From positions 1-64,000 of the forward strand of contig DATJYC010000043.1 in assembly GCA_035499735.1 (NCBI GenBank): 64,000 bases of DNA, written 5' to 3'. Below are positions 40,755 to 51,103 of this stretch, piece by piece; positions within the stretch are counted from its first letter, which is position 1; each line of letters begins with the position of its first letter. Position numbers and translations under genes: made by a program. The notes under the pieces were generated by a model, which had not been told where the DNA came from, did no database searches, and saw nothing but the letters and a program-made list of their open reading frames with translations. Source of the stretch: VBDM01 sp035499735. GTDB lineage: Bacteria > Pseudomonadota > Gammaproteobacteria > Burkholderiales > SG8-39.

Positions 40755-42013
40755 CAGCGATCCTTCCCTTGCGAGACGTCCATGATCATGCGCGCGAGCA
40801 GGTAGAGCCGCGGCTCTATCGAGTCTAGCAGGATGTACTCGGCGTCGTTCGAGTGCGCGCCGAAGCCCTGCACCCCGAAGCGCTCGAGCGTCGCCGCGTG
40901 GGACTCGAGCGCCGCGAACGCCGCGTCGGTGCCGCCGCCCTCGGCGACGGAATCGACGGTCAGCTTCCTGCCGATCTCGGTGTAGACCTTCTGCGCGTGC
41001 GCGCCGAGCGCGCGCGCCGCGGCGTTCGCCTCGAGCGGCGGCCGGCGCCGCTCGAAGGTCATCTCGACCTGCGTGTCGGGGATGAGCCTCGCGCGAATGC
41101 GCTCGCGCACCTCGCGCTCGATGCGGTCGTAGTCGGCGACGCGCAGCACGCGCACGTCCGCGGTCGCGGTCGCCTCGGCGGGAATGACATTGCGGTTGGT
41201 GCCCGCCGACGCCAGCGTCCAGTTCATCTTGAGCCCCGTCGCGGGATCCGAGAGGTCGCGCGTCTGCATGATCTGGTGGGCGAGCTCGTACAGCGCGTTG
41301 CGTCCCATCTCGGGCGCCGACCCCGCGTGCGAGGCGCGCCCCTTCACCTTGAGGACGACCGAGGCGATTCCCGCGGTGGCGAGGGCGAGCTTGTCGCTGT
41401 CCACGCGCGATGACTCGCACGAGAACACCACGTCGTGCCGCGTGCCTTCGCGGATGATCAGCTTGCGCGACCCGGGCGAGCTCAGCTCCTCGTCGGCGTT
41501 GATGAGCACGGTCACGAGGCCGTAGTCGCGGAAGCCCATAGCCGTGAGCATGGCGAGCGCGTGCAGGACGAGGGCCACGCCCTGCTTGTCGTCGGCGATT
41601 CCCAGGCCGTAGGCGCGAGGTCCTTCGACGCGGAAAGGCTGCTTAGCCAGCATGCCGCGCAGGTACACCGTGTCCATGTGCGCGAGCAGCAGGATCCGCT
41701 TCCTTCCCCTGCCCTCGAAGCGCGCGAGCACTACCTTGCCGATCTTCGGCGGCGTGTCGGCCATGCGGTAGGCGTCGGCGCTGGTATCGACCAGCTCGAC
41801 CTTGCCGCCGAGCGCCTGCAGGCGTCCCTCGATCAGGTAGGCGGCCTTCTCCAGCCCCTCGAGGTCGCGCGAGCCGGTCTCGATCGAGACGAGCTCGCGC
41901 AGCGTGTCGAGGTAGGGCTGTCTTTCCTTCTTCGCGAGGGAGAAAACCGGCTCCGCGGGCTGCGCGAACGCCGCGCCCGAGACCGCGAGCATCAGAACGG
42001 CGCAGAGTCTCAC
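40754..42013 (-). CDS. Exported M20-family metallopeptidase (carboxypeptidase G2-like)
   Basis: A 419-aa zinc hydrolase with a signal peptide (about 1-18, ending GAAFAQ). Metal-site motifs are seen: LLAHMDTV, GLGIADDKQG, the catalytic/zinc Glu pair in NADEELSSPGS, and the late His in GAHSNDAE. The lid/dimerisation domain contains VKGRASHAG. Carboxypeptidase G2-type enzymes remove C-terminal Glu or act on N-acyl amino acids in the periplasm. It is the first gene of the leftward run and coupled to two Bug receptors, which might take up its products. Confidence 0.9.
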   Translation of the reverse strand: MRLCAVLMLAVSGAAFAQPAEPVFSLAKKERQPYLDTLRELVSIETGSRDLEGLEKAAYLIEGRLQALGGKVELVDTSADAYRMADTPPKIGKVVLARFEGRGRKRILLLAHMDTVYLRGMLAKQPFRVEGPRAYGLGIADDKQGVALVLHALAMLTAMGFRDYGLVTVLINADEELSSPGSRKLIIREGTRHDVVFSCESSRVDSDKLALATAGIASVVLKVKGRASHAGSAPEMGRNALYELAHQIMQTRDLSDPATGLKMNWTLASAGTNRNVIPAEATATADVRVLRVADYDRIEREVRERIRARLIPDTQVEMTFERRRPPLEANAAARALGAHAQKVYTEIGRKLTVDSVAEGGGTDAAFAALESHAATLERFGVQGFGAHSNDAEYILLDSIEPRLYLLARMIMDVSQGKDR

Positions 42014-42068
42014 GGGCCCCCTCCGGCGACGTGCAAAGCGGGATTCTATCCTTTAGAGTCGGCTCATC

Positions 42069-43226
42069 GTGAGTCCTTCCCGTGTTCTCGACCGCAGGCT
42101 GATGGTCCTGCTCGCGGTGTCGGTGTTCGCCGGCGCGGGCACCATCCACTACCAGACGCCGATGCTCGCCGCCTTCGCCGCGGAGTTCCACGCGGACGCG
42201 GCGGCCGTCGGCTGGGTGGCGACGCTCACCTTCGGCGGGTTCCTGGCTGGCACCTTCTTCCTCGTACCGCTCGGCGACCGCTACGACAAGCGCCGCCTCA
42301 TCCTCACAGAGCTCGCCGTGCTGATCGTCGCGCTCCTGGTGATGGCCTCGGCGCCCACGCTGCCGACGCTGGTCGCGGCGAGCCTCTTCGTAGGCTTCAC
42401 CTCCGGCTTCGCGCAGCTCGTGATCCCGCTGACCGCCGAGCTCGCTCCGCCCGAGAAGCGCGGGCGCGTGATGGGGGCGCTGCTCGCGTGCCTGTTCCTC
42501 GGCATCCTTTTCGGGCGGCTTGCAGGCGGCTTCGTCGCGCAGTTCTTCGGCTGGCGCTGGCTCTACGTCGGGGCGGCGGTGATGCTCGCCGGGCTCGCCC
42601 CCGCCCTGGTGCTGTGGCTGCCGTCGATGCCCTCGAAGACGAGCGTCGGCTATCTGCGCCTGATGCGCTCGCTCTTCGAATACCTGCGCGACAACACGAC
42701 GCTGCGCCGCGCCTCGACCCTGCAATTCCTGCTGGGCATCTCGTACGGCGGCTTCTGGGCGACCGTCGCGCCGATGATGCTGGCCCTCCACGGCTTCGGC
42801 CCCGCCCAGACCGGACTGCTCGCCATTCCCGGCGCGGCAGGGATCCTCTTCTCGCAGCCCGCGGGCCGATGGTCGGATCGCCGCGGCGCCTTTCCCATCG
42901 TGACCGCGGGCGTGTGCCTGGTGCTCGCGGCTTACGCTGCGTTCGCTTTCGCGCCGCTGTGGGTGGGCGCGGTGATCATCGGCGCGGTGCTGCTCGACTC
43001 GGGGCTGCGCTCGGCGATGGTCGCGAACCAGACGCTCATCACCGCCGTCGCGCCCGAAGCGCGCAGCCGCTTCAACACCGTGTTCGGCGCCCACATCTGG
43101 GGCGGCAACGCGGTCGGCGCCTTCCTCGCGAGCACCGCTCTGGCTCACTGGGGATGGATCGCGGTGTGCGCGATCGCCATGGGCGCGTCGTGCGCGGCGT
43201 TCGTGCTGCACTGGCGCACGCGCTGA
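42069..43226 (+). CDS. Major facilitator superfamily transporter (YnfM-like)
   Basis: This 385-aa protein has twelve predicted helices. The MFS motif A between helices 2 and 3 reads GDRYDKRRLIL, and its second-half equivalent is GRWSDRRGAFP. The conserved proline-rich helix 5 is GRLAGGFV. The length and pattern fit drug-export-type MFS (DHA1/YnfM). It is divergent from the M20 gene with a 55-bp gap. The start GTG 42069 lies just before VLDRRLMVLL. The substrate is unknown. Confidence 0.9.
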   Translation: MSPSRVLDRRLMVLLAVSVFAGAGTIHYQTPMLAAFAAEFHADAAAVGWVATLTFGGFLAGTFFLVPLGDRYDKRRLILTELAVLIVALLVMASAPTLPTLVAASLFVGFTSGFAQLVIPLTAELAPPEKRGRVMGALLACLFLGILFGRLAGGFVAQFFGWRWLYVGAAVMLAGLAPALVLWLPSMPSKTSVGYLRLMRSLFEYLRDNTTLRRASTLQFLLGISYGGFWATVAPMMLALHGFGPAQTGLLAIPGAAGILFSQPAGRWSDRRGAFPIVTAGVCLVLAAYAAFAFAPLWVGAVIIGAVLLDSGLRSAMVANQTLITAVAPEARSRFNTVFGAHIWGGNAVGAFLASTALAHWGWIAVCAIAMGASCAAFVLHWRTR

Positions 43227-43247
43227 GCTTCCCGGTACGATTCGCGC

Positions 43248-44138
43248 ATGCGGGAAAAACTCGCCGTCGCGTTGCTCGCGCTTGTCCTGGAGGTCGTAGC
43301 CCCCTGCCGCGCCCAGGACACGTTCCGAAGCGAGGCCGGGCTGTCGTACTCGAACTTCAAGGGGAACGACCTGACCCGGATATCGGCCGGGGTCGACGGC
43401 ACGTACTACTTCGACCCGCTGCCGCTGCATCCCGCGGACACGCCCTACGACCAGGTGCAGTTCGTCGAGCGGGTCGGGAGCGTCAGCGCGAACGCCGCGT
43501 GGACCTCGACCGACATCGAGGGCCAGGAGCGCCTGAGCAACGGCTACGACTACGGCGCAGCCGTGCAGTTCGCCCGGCCCGACACGGTCCTGCGGGCCGC
43601 GGCCAGCGCCGAAGTCCTGAACCAGGGAAAGAGCAGGTCGAACGGCGTCGATATCGAAACCGAGACCAAGGCGTATCAGCTCTCGGTCGGCGCCTACGTC
43701 GCCAAAGCCACGAGCGTCGACCTCAATTTTTCGCGCAGCACGACCACGGCGTCCTCATCGGCGGGCATCCCCGATATCACCGTCGACGGGATCGCTCTCG
43801 TCGGCCAGCATCTCGAGCCGCTCGCCGTCAGCGCCCATGTCTTTTTCACCGCGAGGGCGGCCCAGTTCACGATCCGGTCCGAGGGGAGCTCGGATCAGAA
43901 GAACCGCGACCTTCAGGTCCAGGCCGTCTACTATCCGACGAAGCTCTTCGGGCTCAAGGCGGGGCTCGGGATCGACCGCGGCGACAACGACTCGCTGGAA
44001 GGCCAGACCCTGCTCCTCGGGTTGAAGACTTTCTTCACTCCGGCGGTCAGCCTGAGCCTCGATTTCCAGAGTTTCTACGCGAAGGCCGCGGGAAAGGACA
44101 CCGACCTGGTCATGCTGAGAGGCGCGATGCGGTTTTAG
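43248..44138 (+). CDS. Predicted outer-membrane beta-barrel protein
   Basis: A 296-aa exported protein with a signal peptide (about 1-22, ending PCRAQ). The body is beta-rich with alternating hydrophobic residues in segments such as SEAGLSYSNFKG, GYDYGAAVQFA, FFTARAAQFTIRSEG and LKAGLGIDRG. It ends AMRF, with the terminal Phe typical of barrel insertion. About twelve to fourteen strands seem possible. The family is not recognised. It follows the MFS gene by 21 bases and converges with the next gene. It may be a porin or channel. Confidence 0.65.
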   Translation: MREKLAVALLALVLEVVAPCRAQDTFRSEAGLSYSNFKGNDLTRISAGVDGTYYFDPLPLHPADTPYDQVQFVERVGSVSANAAWTSTDIEGQERLSNGYDYGAAVQFARPDTVLRAAASAEVLNQGKSRSNGVDIETETKAYQLSVGAYVAKATSVDLNFSRSTTTASSSAGIPDITVDGIALVGQHLEPLAVSAHVFFTARAAQFTIRSEGSSDQKNRDLQVQAVYYPTKLFGLKAGLGIDRGDNDSLEGQTLLLGLKTFFTPAVSLSLDFQSFYAKAAGKDTDLVMLRGAMRF

Positions 44139-44145
44139 CCGATCG

Positions 44146-44994
44146 TTACTGCTTCTTGTTGTACGCGACCTGGTAGATGACCAGCACGCCGTCCTTCGGC
44201 AGATCGGTGACGATGGGCTCGTTGTCCCCGCGCATCTTGATGACGAGCTTGCCTTTGTCCACGGTGTAGCGGCCCGAGTTCTGGGGGTCCCTCCGCTCGG
44301 CGGCGTCGAAGTCGAAGCGCCCGCCCGGCGCCTCGAGCCGGTCGTAGGCGCGATACGCGCGCCCGTTGGCCGAGAACACGTAGAAGTGCAGCGCCGTCTG
44401 GTAGGACGCGTAGCCGGTGACGTTCATCATCGTCGCGGTGTACTTCGCCTTCATGCCCTGGTAAAGACCGGCGACCTTGCTTCCCGCCTCGATGCTGAGG
44501 GGGGCCGCCGCAGGCGCGCCCTCGACCTTGAACGTGCTCGCCATCTGGTTGAGCCGCGGCGCCGCCATCTGCCATCCCTGCGCCGTGCCCGCCGAGGCAT
44601 CGACGATCGCCGCCTCGTTTCCCTTCACGATCAGCATGCGGTTGTGCGGCCGCGCCAACCCCACGCGATTCTCGCTGAACGTCGCCGCGATCGCCGCGTC
44701 CGCGCCCGGAACCTGCACCCTCTGGAACGCCGGCTTGCCCGCGACGTTCTCCTCCTGGTGCATCGGCCCGATCCAGTCGCGCAGCAGCGTCCTCTGGAAC
44801 GCCTGCACGATGTCGCCGCTGAACGGCCGGAACTGATAGACCTGCACCGACGCGTTCGTGCCGTTCAGGGAATAGTCGTCCGCCTGGATCGCCGACTTGA
44901 ACGCATTCGCCGGCGGCGCGTACCGCAGGACGTGCGTCTGCGCCTGCGCCGCGCCCGCCAGCGCGAGCGCGACGATCGTCATCGAAATCCGCAT
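44146..44994 (-). CDS. Hypothetical exported protein
   Basis: This 282-aa protein has a signal peptide (about 1-18, ending AAQAQ) and no recognised catalytic motif. Segments such as DWIGPMHQEEN, FSENRVGLARPHNRMLIVKGN and MMNVTGYASYQTALHFYVF suggest a beta-sandwich or lipocalin-like secreted domain. No cysteine pairs or lipobox are visible. ATG 44994 is supported by GGAGGCCGGC upstream; the longer frame is not supported. It stands alone and converges with the barrel gene. No function can be given. Confidence 0.7.
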   Translation of the reverse strand: MRISMTIVALALAGAAQAQTHVLRYAPPANAFKSAIQADDYSLNGTNASVQVYQFRPFSGDIVQAFQRTLLRDWIGPMHQEENVAGKPAFQRVQVPGADAAIAATFSENRVGLARPHNRMLIVKGNEAAIVDASAGTAQGWQMAAPRLNQMASTFKVEGAPAAAPLSIEAGSKVAGLYQGMKAKYTATMMNVTGYASYQTALHFYVFSANGRAYRAYDRLEAPGGRFDFDAAERRDPQNSGRYTVDKGKLVIKMRGDNEPIVTDLPKDGVLVIYQVAYNKKQ

Positions 44995-45132
44995 GCCGGC
45001 CTCCCGATCTCTCCGTGCACGCGGCCATTCTGCGCGCGGGAAGGCCCGGCGCGCAATGGGCGATCCGCTAGCGCCCGCTGTTTCGATGTCGCGGGCGCGC
45101 CGGCTCTCGCGCTGTTCCCTATAATCCGCTTC

Positions 45133-45465
45133 GTGCCGGACAGTCCGACGCTCAAATCCCGTCTCGACGCGCTGCTCCTCGCGCTTCCCGGCGTCGAGGC
45201 GCGCACGATCCACGGCCTCGACGCCTACTTCGTCGCCGACAAGATGTTCGCCTGCATCAGCGGCGGGGGCGTCGGCCTGCGTTTTCCCGCGCAGGTCGCG
45301 ACCGAGCTGCAGTTCTCGCGCGACCACGTCACGGCGTTCCAGCCGCGCAGCTTACCCGCGACGCGCGAATGGGTGCAGGTCAACCGCGCCGATCCCGTGG
45401 ATTACGCGAAAGATCTCGAGCTGTTCCAGGAATCCATCGCGTTCGTGAAGAAGGGACGGCGCTAA
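45133..45465 (+). CDS. TfoX N-terminal-like domain protein
   Basis: A 110-aa soluble protein with RLDALLLALPGVEARTIHGLDAYFVADKMFACISGG, a GVGLRFPA strand and a helical end EWVQVNRADP. It resembles TfoX/Sxy N-terminal or YjbR-like small domains. TfoX proteins influence competence regulation in gamma-proteobacteria, but single-domain versions in other phyla have no known role. The GTG start at 45133 is the first before the domain. It is divergent from the exported protein, with a 138-bp gap. Confidence 0.65.
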   Translation: MPDSPTLKSRLDALLLALPGVEARTIHGLDAYFVADKMFACISGGGVGLRFPAQVATELQFSRDHVTAFQPRSLPATREWVQVNRADPVDYAKDLELFQESIAFVKKGRR

Positions 45466-45831
45466 GGGTTGACCGAACCGCTTGACAGTGGCCGCGGAAA
45501 GGCGCTCACTGGAAGCGCTACGGTGATTCGGCCCGAAACGATCTCGACCAAAGACTGAGATCCGGTTGCTGCACCGAGGTCCGCTGTTGTGCGCGCCCCG
45601 AAATCGCGGGTGTGCCTGAGGCGGGCGGGCGGCGACCACGTCGACACGATGTTGGAGCATCGCCCGGGCCGAAGCGCCGCAGCACGACGTCTGCGCAATA
45701 GTTGCAGTCGAGAGAGGAGGGCGATTCTATCGATGACGACTACGGACAGCACCACTTTCGCGCCGGATAAGGTTGACCGGCCTCGTCACGGTGATGTGAC
45801 GCAAAGCAAACGCCACGACAGTGGCCAAAAT
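45466..45831. other. About 370-bp region without a convincing gene
   Basis: All frames here are interrupted or encode atypical composition. There are mixed tracts such as TTGACCGAACCGC near the left end and GATGTGACG near the right, and the base composition is slightly less GC-rich than the neighbours. It resembles decayed intergenic sequence between a rightward and a leftward gene. I see no RNA gene, repeat pair or transposase remnant that can be named. Confidence 0.4.
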
Positions 45832-45858
45832 GAAGCCCCGAAGCATCCCCGGGGCTTC
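45826..45858 (-). terminator. Rho-independent terminator of the YgiQ-type gene
   Basis: GAAGCCCCG (45832-45840) pairs perfectly with CGGGGCTTC (45850-45858) as a 9-bp stem. On the minus strand ATTTTGG follows the stem. It starts 12 bases after the stop codon at 45870. On the plus strand only GCTTATT follows, so it may work weakly in both directions. Confidence 0.7.
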
Positions 45859-45869
45859 GCTTATTCAGG

Positions 45870-48014
<2,145 letters not shown>

Positions 48015-48030
48015 CGCGGCATTAGACCAT

Positions 48031-48067
48031 CAAAAGAAAAGCGGCGGGCCCTCGCGGGCGCCGCCGC
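48031..48067 (-). terminator. Rho-independent terminator downstream of small lipoprotein gene
   Basis: GCGGCGGGCCC / GGGCGCCGCCGC arms at 48041-48067 pair with one bulge. On the minus strand they are followed by TTTTCTTTTG. It lies 20 bases after the stop codon at 48087 and just upstream of the YgiQ start. Confidence 0.75.
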
Positions 48068-48086
48068 CTTCCGGTTCGCTCAGCGC

Positions 48087-48308
48087 CTACTTCTTTGCGG
48101 GGTCGGCGTCGGACTTGGGCGCGCCGGACTTCGGCGCGTCGGACTTGGCCGCGTCGGCGGCCGGGGCCGCAGGCGCCGGAGCGGGAGCCGCCGCGGGAGC
48201 AGGGGCAGGCGCCGGAGCGGGCTGCACCTTGGGAGCTTCCTGTTTCTGGCCGCAGGCGGCAAGCGCGGCGATGAGTGCAGCGGACAACAGCAGCGATTTC
48301 GTGTTCAT
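48087..48308 (-). CDS. Small Pro/Ala-rich lipoprotein
   Basis: This 73-aa protein has a signal peptide ending in the lipobox LAAC (Cys at about 19). The mature chain is almost entirely Pro/Ala (PAPAPAPA) and then Lys/Ser/Asp (SDAPKSGAPKSD). Such short lipoproteins act as periplasmic spacers or anchors, but no specific function is known. Upstream is the terminator of the PA2779-like gene and downstream its own terminator, so it is monocistronic. The start is ATG 48308. The repeat would be slippage-prone. Confidence 0.75.
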   Translation of the reverse strand: MNTKSLLLSAALIAALAACGQKQEAPKVQPAPAPAPAPAAAPAPAPAAPAADAAKSDAPKSGAPKSDADPAKK

Positions 48309-48325
48309 GTTCCTCGGGTCGTGGA

Positions 48326-48356
48326 TAAAGAAAAGCCCGCGGCGGGTGCCGCGGGC
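48326..48356 (-). terminator. Rho-independent terminator of the PA2779-family gene
   Basis: GCCCGCGGC (48335-48343) and GCCGCGGGC (48348-48356) form a perfect 9-bp stem with a 4-base loop. On the minus strand TTTTCTTTAT follows. The stop codon of the PA2779-family gene is 14 bases away. Confidence 0.8.
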
Positions 48357-48369
48357 GGCTCGAATTATA

Positions 48370-48744
48370 TCAGAGCAGCAGGATCAGGATAATGACCCCG
48401 AGCAGGATGATCAGGATGAGCTGGAAGTCGGTGAGCCGGCCGCCGGCGGGCAGCGAGTCCATGTTCTGAGCGATGAGGCGCACTTCGGCGTCGCTCATCG
48501 CACGCACCCGCGCCTTCGCCTCGTCCGGCGTGACGCCCAGCGACTGGAGCTGCTTCACCACCTCGGGCCGGTCGAGGAAGGCACGCAGCTTCTCCCGGTC
48601 GGCGTTCGGGTTGGCCGGCTCCATGGAGGCGGCCGCCTCGTCGGTACCGACCATCTCGGCATTCGCCGTTCCGCAGCACAGCGCGAACCCGACGAGCGAA
48701 GCACCGAGAAGGCGCGACAGGGTTCGGTAGAGACGTTCGTTCAT
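48370..48744 (-). CDS. PA2779-family membrane protein
   Basis: This 124-aa protein has a hydrophobic N-terminal segment (about 10-28), the family pattern EMVGTDEAA, then DREKLRAFLDRPEVVKQLQSLGV and DAEVRLIAQNMDSLPAGG. It ends with a single C-terminal helix of mostly Ile/Leu (about 108-124). This is the PA2779 family, usually paired with PA2778-type cysteine peptidases. No such peptidase is nearby. It is probably an inner-membrane protein with its body in the periplasm. Function unknown. Confidence 0.85.
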   Translation of the reverse strand: MNERLYRTLSRLLGASLVGFALCCGTANAEMVGTDEAAASMEPANPNADREKLRAFLDRPEVVKQLQSLGVTPDEAKARVRAMSDAEVRLIAQNMDSLPAGGRLTDFQLILIILLGVIILILLL

Positions 48745-48810
48745 GGCTTCTCCCCGCAGGTATGGGAACGGCGCGATTGTAATCGGGAATGACTGCCGGG
48801 GCGCCGCGCG

Positions 48811-49713
48811 CTAGTGCAATATTCCCGCTTCGCGCATATAACGCAGCACGCCCGGATGGATCAGATCCCGCCGCGGCGCGGCGGCGAGCGTGTTCTCCAG
48901 CGTCGACTCCTGCCCCTGGGCGTGGCGCGCGGCGATCACGGCCTTGCCCCTGTGGAGCGCGCGCGCCAGGCGGTACGCCACATCCTCGGGCAGCGAAGGC
49001 GCCGCGAGCACCAGCGAATACGATCCCGGCGCAGTCATCGGCGCGTCCTGGCCGGGATAGCTGCCGGCAGGCACGGTGATCGGCTTGATGAAGGGATGCT
49101 TCGCGAGCACGCGCTTCATGTCCTCGGGCGAGGGCGCGATGAAATGCGCGCCTCCCGGGGATTTCGCGAGCGCCATGAACCCGGGCCAGCCTATGCCTCC
49201 GCCCCAAAGCGCGGCAGCGCGCCCGTCCTGCACCATCGCCGGGCCGTCTCCGGCCTTCTCCAGGAAGATCGGCGAGAAGTCGCGGCTGATGTCCAGCCCG
49301 AGCCCGTCGAACACGTAGCGCGCCAGCACCACGAACCCGGAGCCCGACGCTCCCCAGGCGACGGGCTTGCCCTTCAGGTCCGCGCAGGAGCGCGCGGGGC
49401 TGTCGGCGCGCACGACGAACATGCCGAAGTTCGAGTACATCGCGTTGATGATGCGAAGATCGGCCTTTGGCCGGCCGATCCCCTGCAGGGCCTCGTAGGC
49501 GACCTCGCCGGTCGCCTGGCCGATGTCGATCTCGCCGGCCTCGAGCAGCGGGATGTTCTCGGTGCTTCCCTTGGTGTTGCGCGGCTCGACCGAGAGCGTC
49601 GGGTCCATCTCGTTGAGCGTGCTCGAATACGCGGCCCCGTAGACCGGAAAGCCTCCGCCCGGGGTCGCCGTACCGAGCACAACCACGGTCTTCTGCTGGC
49701 CCGTCGCGATCAT
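48811..49713 (-). CDS. TAXI-family TRAP-type solute-binding protein lacking signal peptide
   Basis: A 300-aa protein with the TAXI pattern. It opens VVVLGTATPGGGFPVYGAAYSST, continues with NTKGSTENIPLLEAGEIDIGQATG, has KGKPVAWGASGSGF, and ends with a helical DVAYRLARALHRGK segment. TAXI receptors normally carry a signal peptide and pair with a TRAP permease. Here residues before QQKTVVVLG (MIATG) give no leader, no TRAP permease is near, and upstream frame residues are unlike a signal. It may be a cytoplasmic derivative or a gene that lost its 5' end. The start is ATG 49713. Confidence 0.75.
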   Translation of the reverse strand: MIATGQQKTVVVLGTATPGGGFPVYGAAYSSTLNEMDPTLSVEPRNTKGSTENIPLLEAGEIDIGQATGEVAYEALQGIGRPKADLRIINAMYSNFGMFVVRADSPARSCADLKGKPVAWGASGSGFVVLARYVFDGLGLDISRDFSPIFLEKAGDGPAMVQDGRAAALWGGGIGWPGFMALAKSPGGAHFIAPSPEDMKRVLAKHPFIKPITVPAGSYPGQDAPMTAPGSYSLVLAAPSLPEDVAYRLARALHRGKAVIAARHAQGQESTLENTLAAAPRRDLIHPGVLRYMREAGILH

Positions 49714-49895
49714 CTCTTTACTCGGGGGTGCTCCGCCCGGTTCACGTTCTTCACTTTGTAACAGGATTTTGCGGATCGCTGGAATATAAATGACGGCAGG
49801 GCATTGCCACCCAACAACGGGGAGCTTCGGCCGTGGTATTCTTTTCCGCAGGTTCATCCGTTAACCCCGCTTTCTTCTGAGAGGAGGACCACACC

Positions 49896-50480
49896 ATGAA
49901 GATCGCCGGCTCGCTTTTCGCTTCGGGCAGGACCCTCGCCGCGGCCACGCTCGCCCTGGTTCTCGCCGCCTGCGGCGGGGGCAAGACCGTGGTCGAGAGC
50001 GACCTCGGCATCAAGGGCGCCCCCGACTGGGTCAACAAGGGGACGCAGGCCGTCAACGACAAGGACGGAAGGCTGTTCCACGGGGTCGGATCGTCGCCCT
50101 CGCTCGGGGACGAGGCGCTGCAGCGCTCGACCGCGGACGACCGCGCGCGCGCCGAAGTCGGGCGCATGCTCTCGACCTACCTCGACGTGGTCGGCAACGA
50201 CTTCACGGCGTCGGCGGGCACGGGCAGCAACGCCAGCGCCGACCAGTCGGTGTCGCGCCAGATCAAGGCGATCACCAAGGTGAATCTGGCGGGCTCGAAG
50301 ATCATCGGGCGCTGGAAGGACCAGAAGACCAACATGGTCTGGTCGATCGCCGAGCTCGACCTGAAGCAGGTGAAGAGCACGCTCGAGAACGCCAACAGCA
50401 TGAACGAGGACCTGCGGCGCTACATCGGCCAGAACGCCGACAATATCTTCGACAAGGTATCGGGGGGGAAGGGCAAATGA
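49896..50480 (+). CDS. LPP20-family lipoprotein
   Basis: A 194-aa lipoprotein (lipobox LAAC, Cys at about 27). The mature part holds GAPDWVNKGTQ and RLFHGVGSSP, then a helical DDRARAEVGRMLSTYL, characteristic of LPP20-like domains. It probably localises to the outer membrane's periplasmic face. GAGAGGAGGACCACACC precedes ATG 49896. It is first in an operon with LpoB-like and COG3014 genes; its stop overlaps the LpoB-like start by four bases. LPP20 proteins have no defined activity but often accompany LpoB. Confidence 0.82.
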   Translation: MKIAGSLFASGRTLAAATLALVLAACGGGKTVVESDLGIKGAPDWVNKGTQAVNDKDGRLFHGVGSSPSLGDEALQRSTADDRARAEVGRMLSTYLDVVGNDFTASAGTGSNASADQSVSRQIKAITKVNLAGSKIIGRWKDQKTNMVWSIAELDLKQVKSTLENANSMNEDLRRYIGQNADNIFDKVSGGKGK

Positions 50481-51085
50481 GGGGTCATCGATGGCTGCGC
50501 GTCGGGTTCGCCCTGCTCGCGCTCGCAACGGTATCGGCCTGCTCGACCAAGGTCGAGCGCCTGGACGAGTCGCAGGCGGTGGACCTGAGCGGGGCCTGGA
50601 ACGATACGGACTCGAGGCTCGTGTCCCAGGAAATGATCCAGGACTCGCTGTCGCGTGCGTGGCTGCAGGAATTCAGGGGTCGGGCCGGACAGTCGCGGCC
50701 GGCGGTGATAGTCGGCGAAGTGCGCAACATGAGCCACGAGCACATCAACACGCAGACGTTCACGCTGGAGATGGAGCGCGCGCTGATCAACTCGGGCAAG
50801 GTCGATTTCGTCGCCAACAAGTCGGAACGCCAGGGAATCCGCGACGAGCGCAAGGACCAGGACCTCAACGCCCGCGAGGACACGCGCAACGCGATGGGCA
50901 GGGAGCTAGGCGCGGATTTCATGCTCTCCGGGACGATCAACACCATCGTCGACCCGAACGGGGACACGCAGGTCCGCTTCTACCAGGTCAACATGACCCT
51001 CATCAGCCTCGCGGACAACCGCAAGGTCTGGGTCGGCCAGAAGGACATCAGGAAGCTGGTCACGCGCAGCAAGCTGCGCTTCTAG
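50477..51085 (+). CDS. LpoB-like penicillin-binding-protein activator lipoprotein
   Basis: This 202-aa lipoprotein (lipobox VSAC, Cys at about 22) has the LpoB pattern: AVDLSGAWNDTDSRLVSQEMIQD, PAVIVGEVRNMSHEHINTQTF, GKVDFVANKSERQGIRDERKDQ and ADFMLSGTINTIVD. In enterobacteria LpoB spans to the inner membrane to stimulate PBP1b. Here the linker is short, as in non-enterobacterial versions. It is translated with the LPP20 gene upstream and followed 18 bases on by the COG3014 gene. No PBP gene is nearby. Confidence 0.88.
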   Translation: MRGHRWLRVGFALLALATVSACSTKVERLDESQAVDLSGAWNDTDSRLVSQEMIQDSLSRAWLQEFRGRAGQSRPAVIVGEVRNMSHEHINTQTFTLEMERALINSGKVDFVANKSERQGIRDERKDQDLNAREDTRNAMGRELGADFMLSGTINTIVDPNGDTQVRFYQVNMTLISLADNRKVWVGQKDIRKLVTRSKLRF

Positions 51086-51103
51086 CGCAGTCCGGCGAAG
51101 GCC

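Noticed and set aside
41435..44176. 913-codon plus-strand frame across the peptidase and MFS genes
   Set aside because: The protein is a run of Arg, Ala and Gly with no conserved motif. The M20, MFS and barrel genes on their own frames explain the DNA.
48370..48744. Link of the PA2779-family gene to an exosortase system
   Set aside because: No exosortase, PEP-CTERM protein or PA2778-type peptidase is present in the window.
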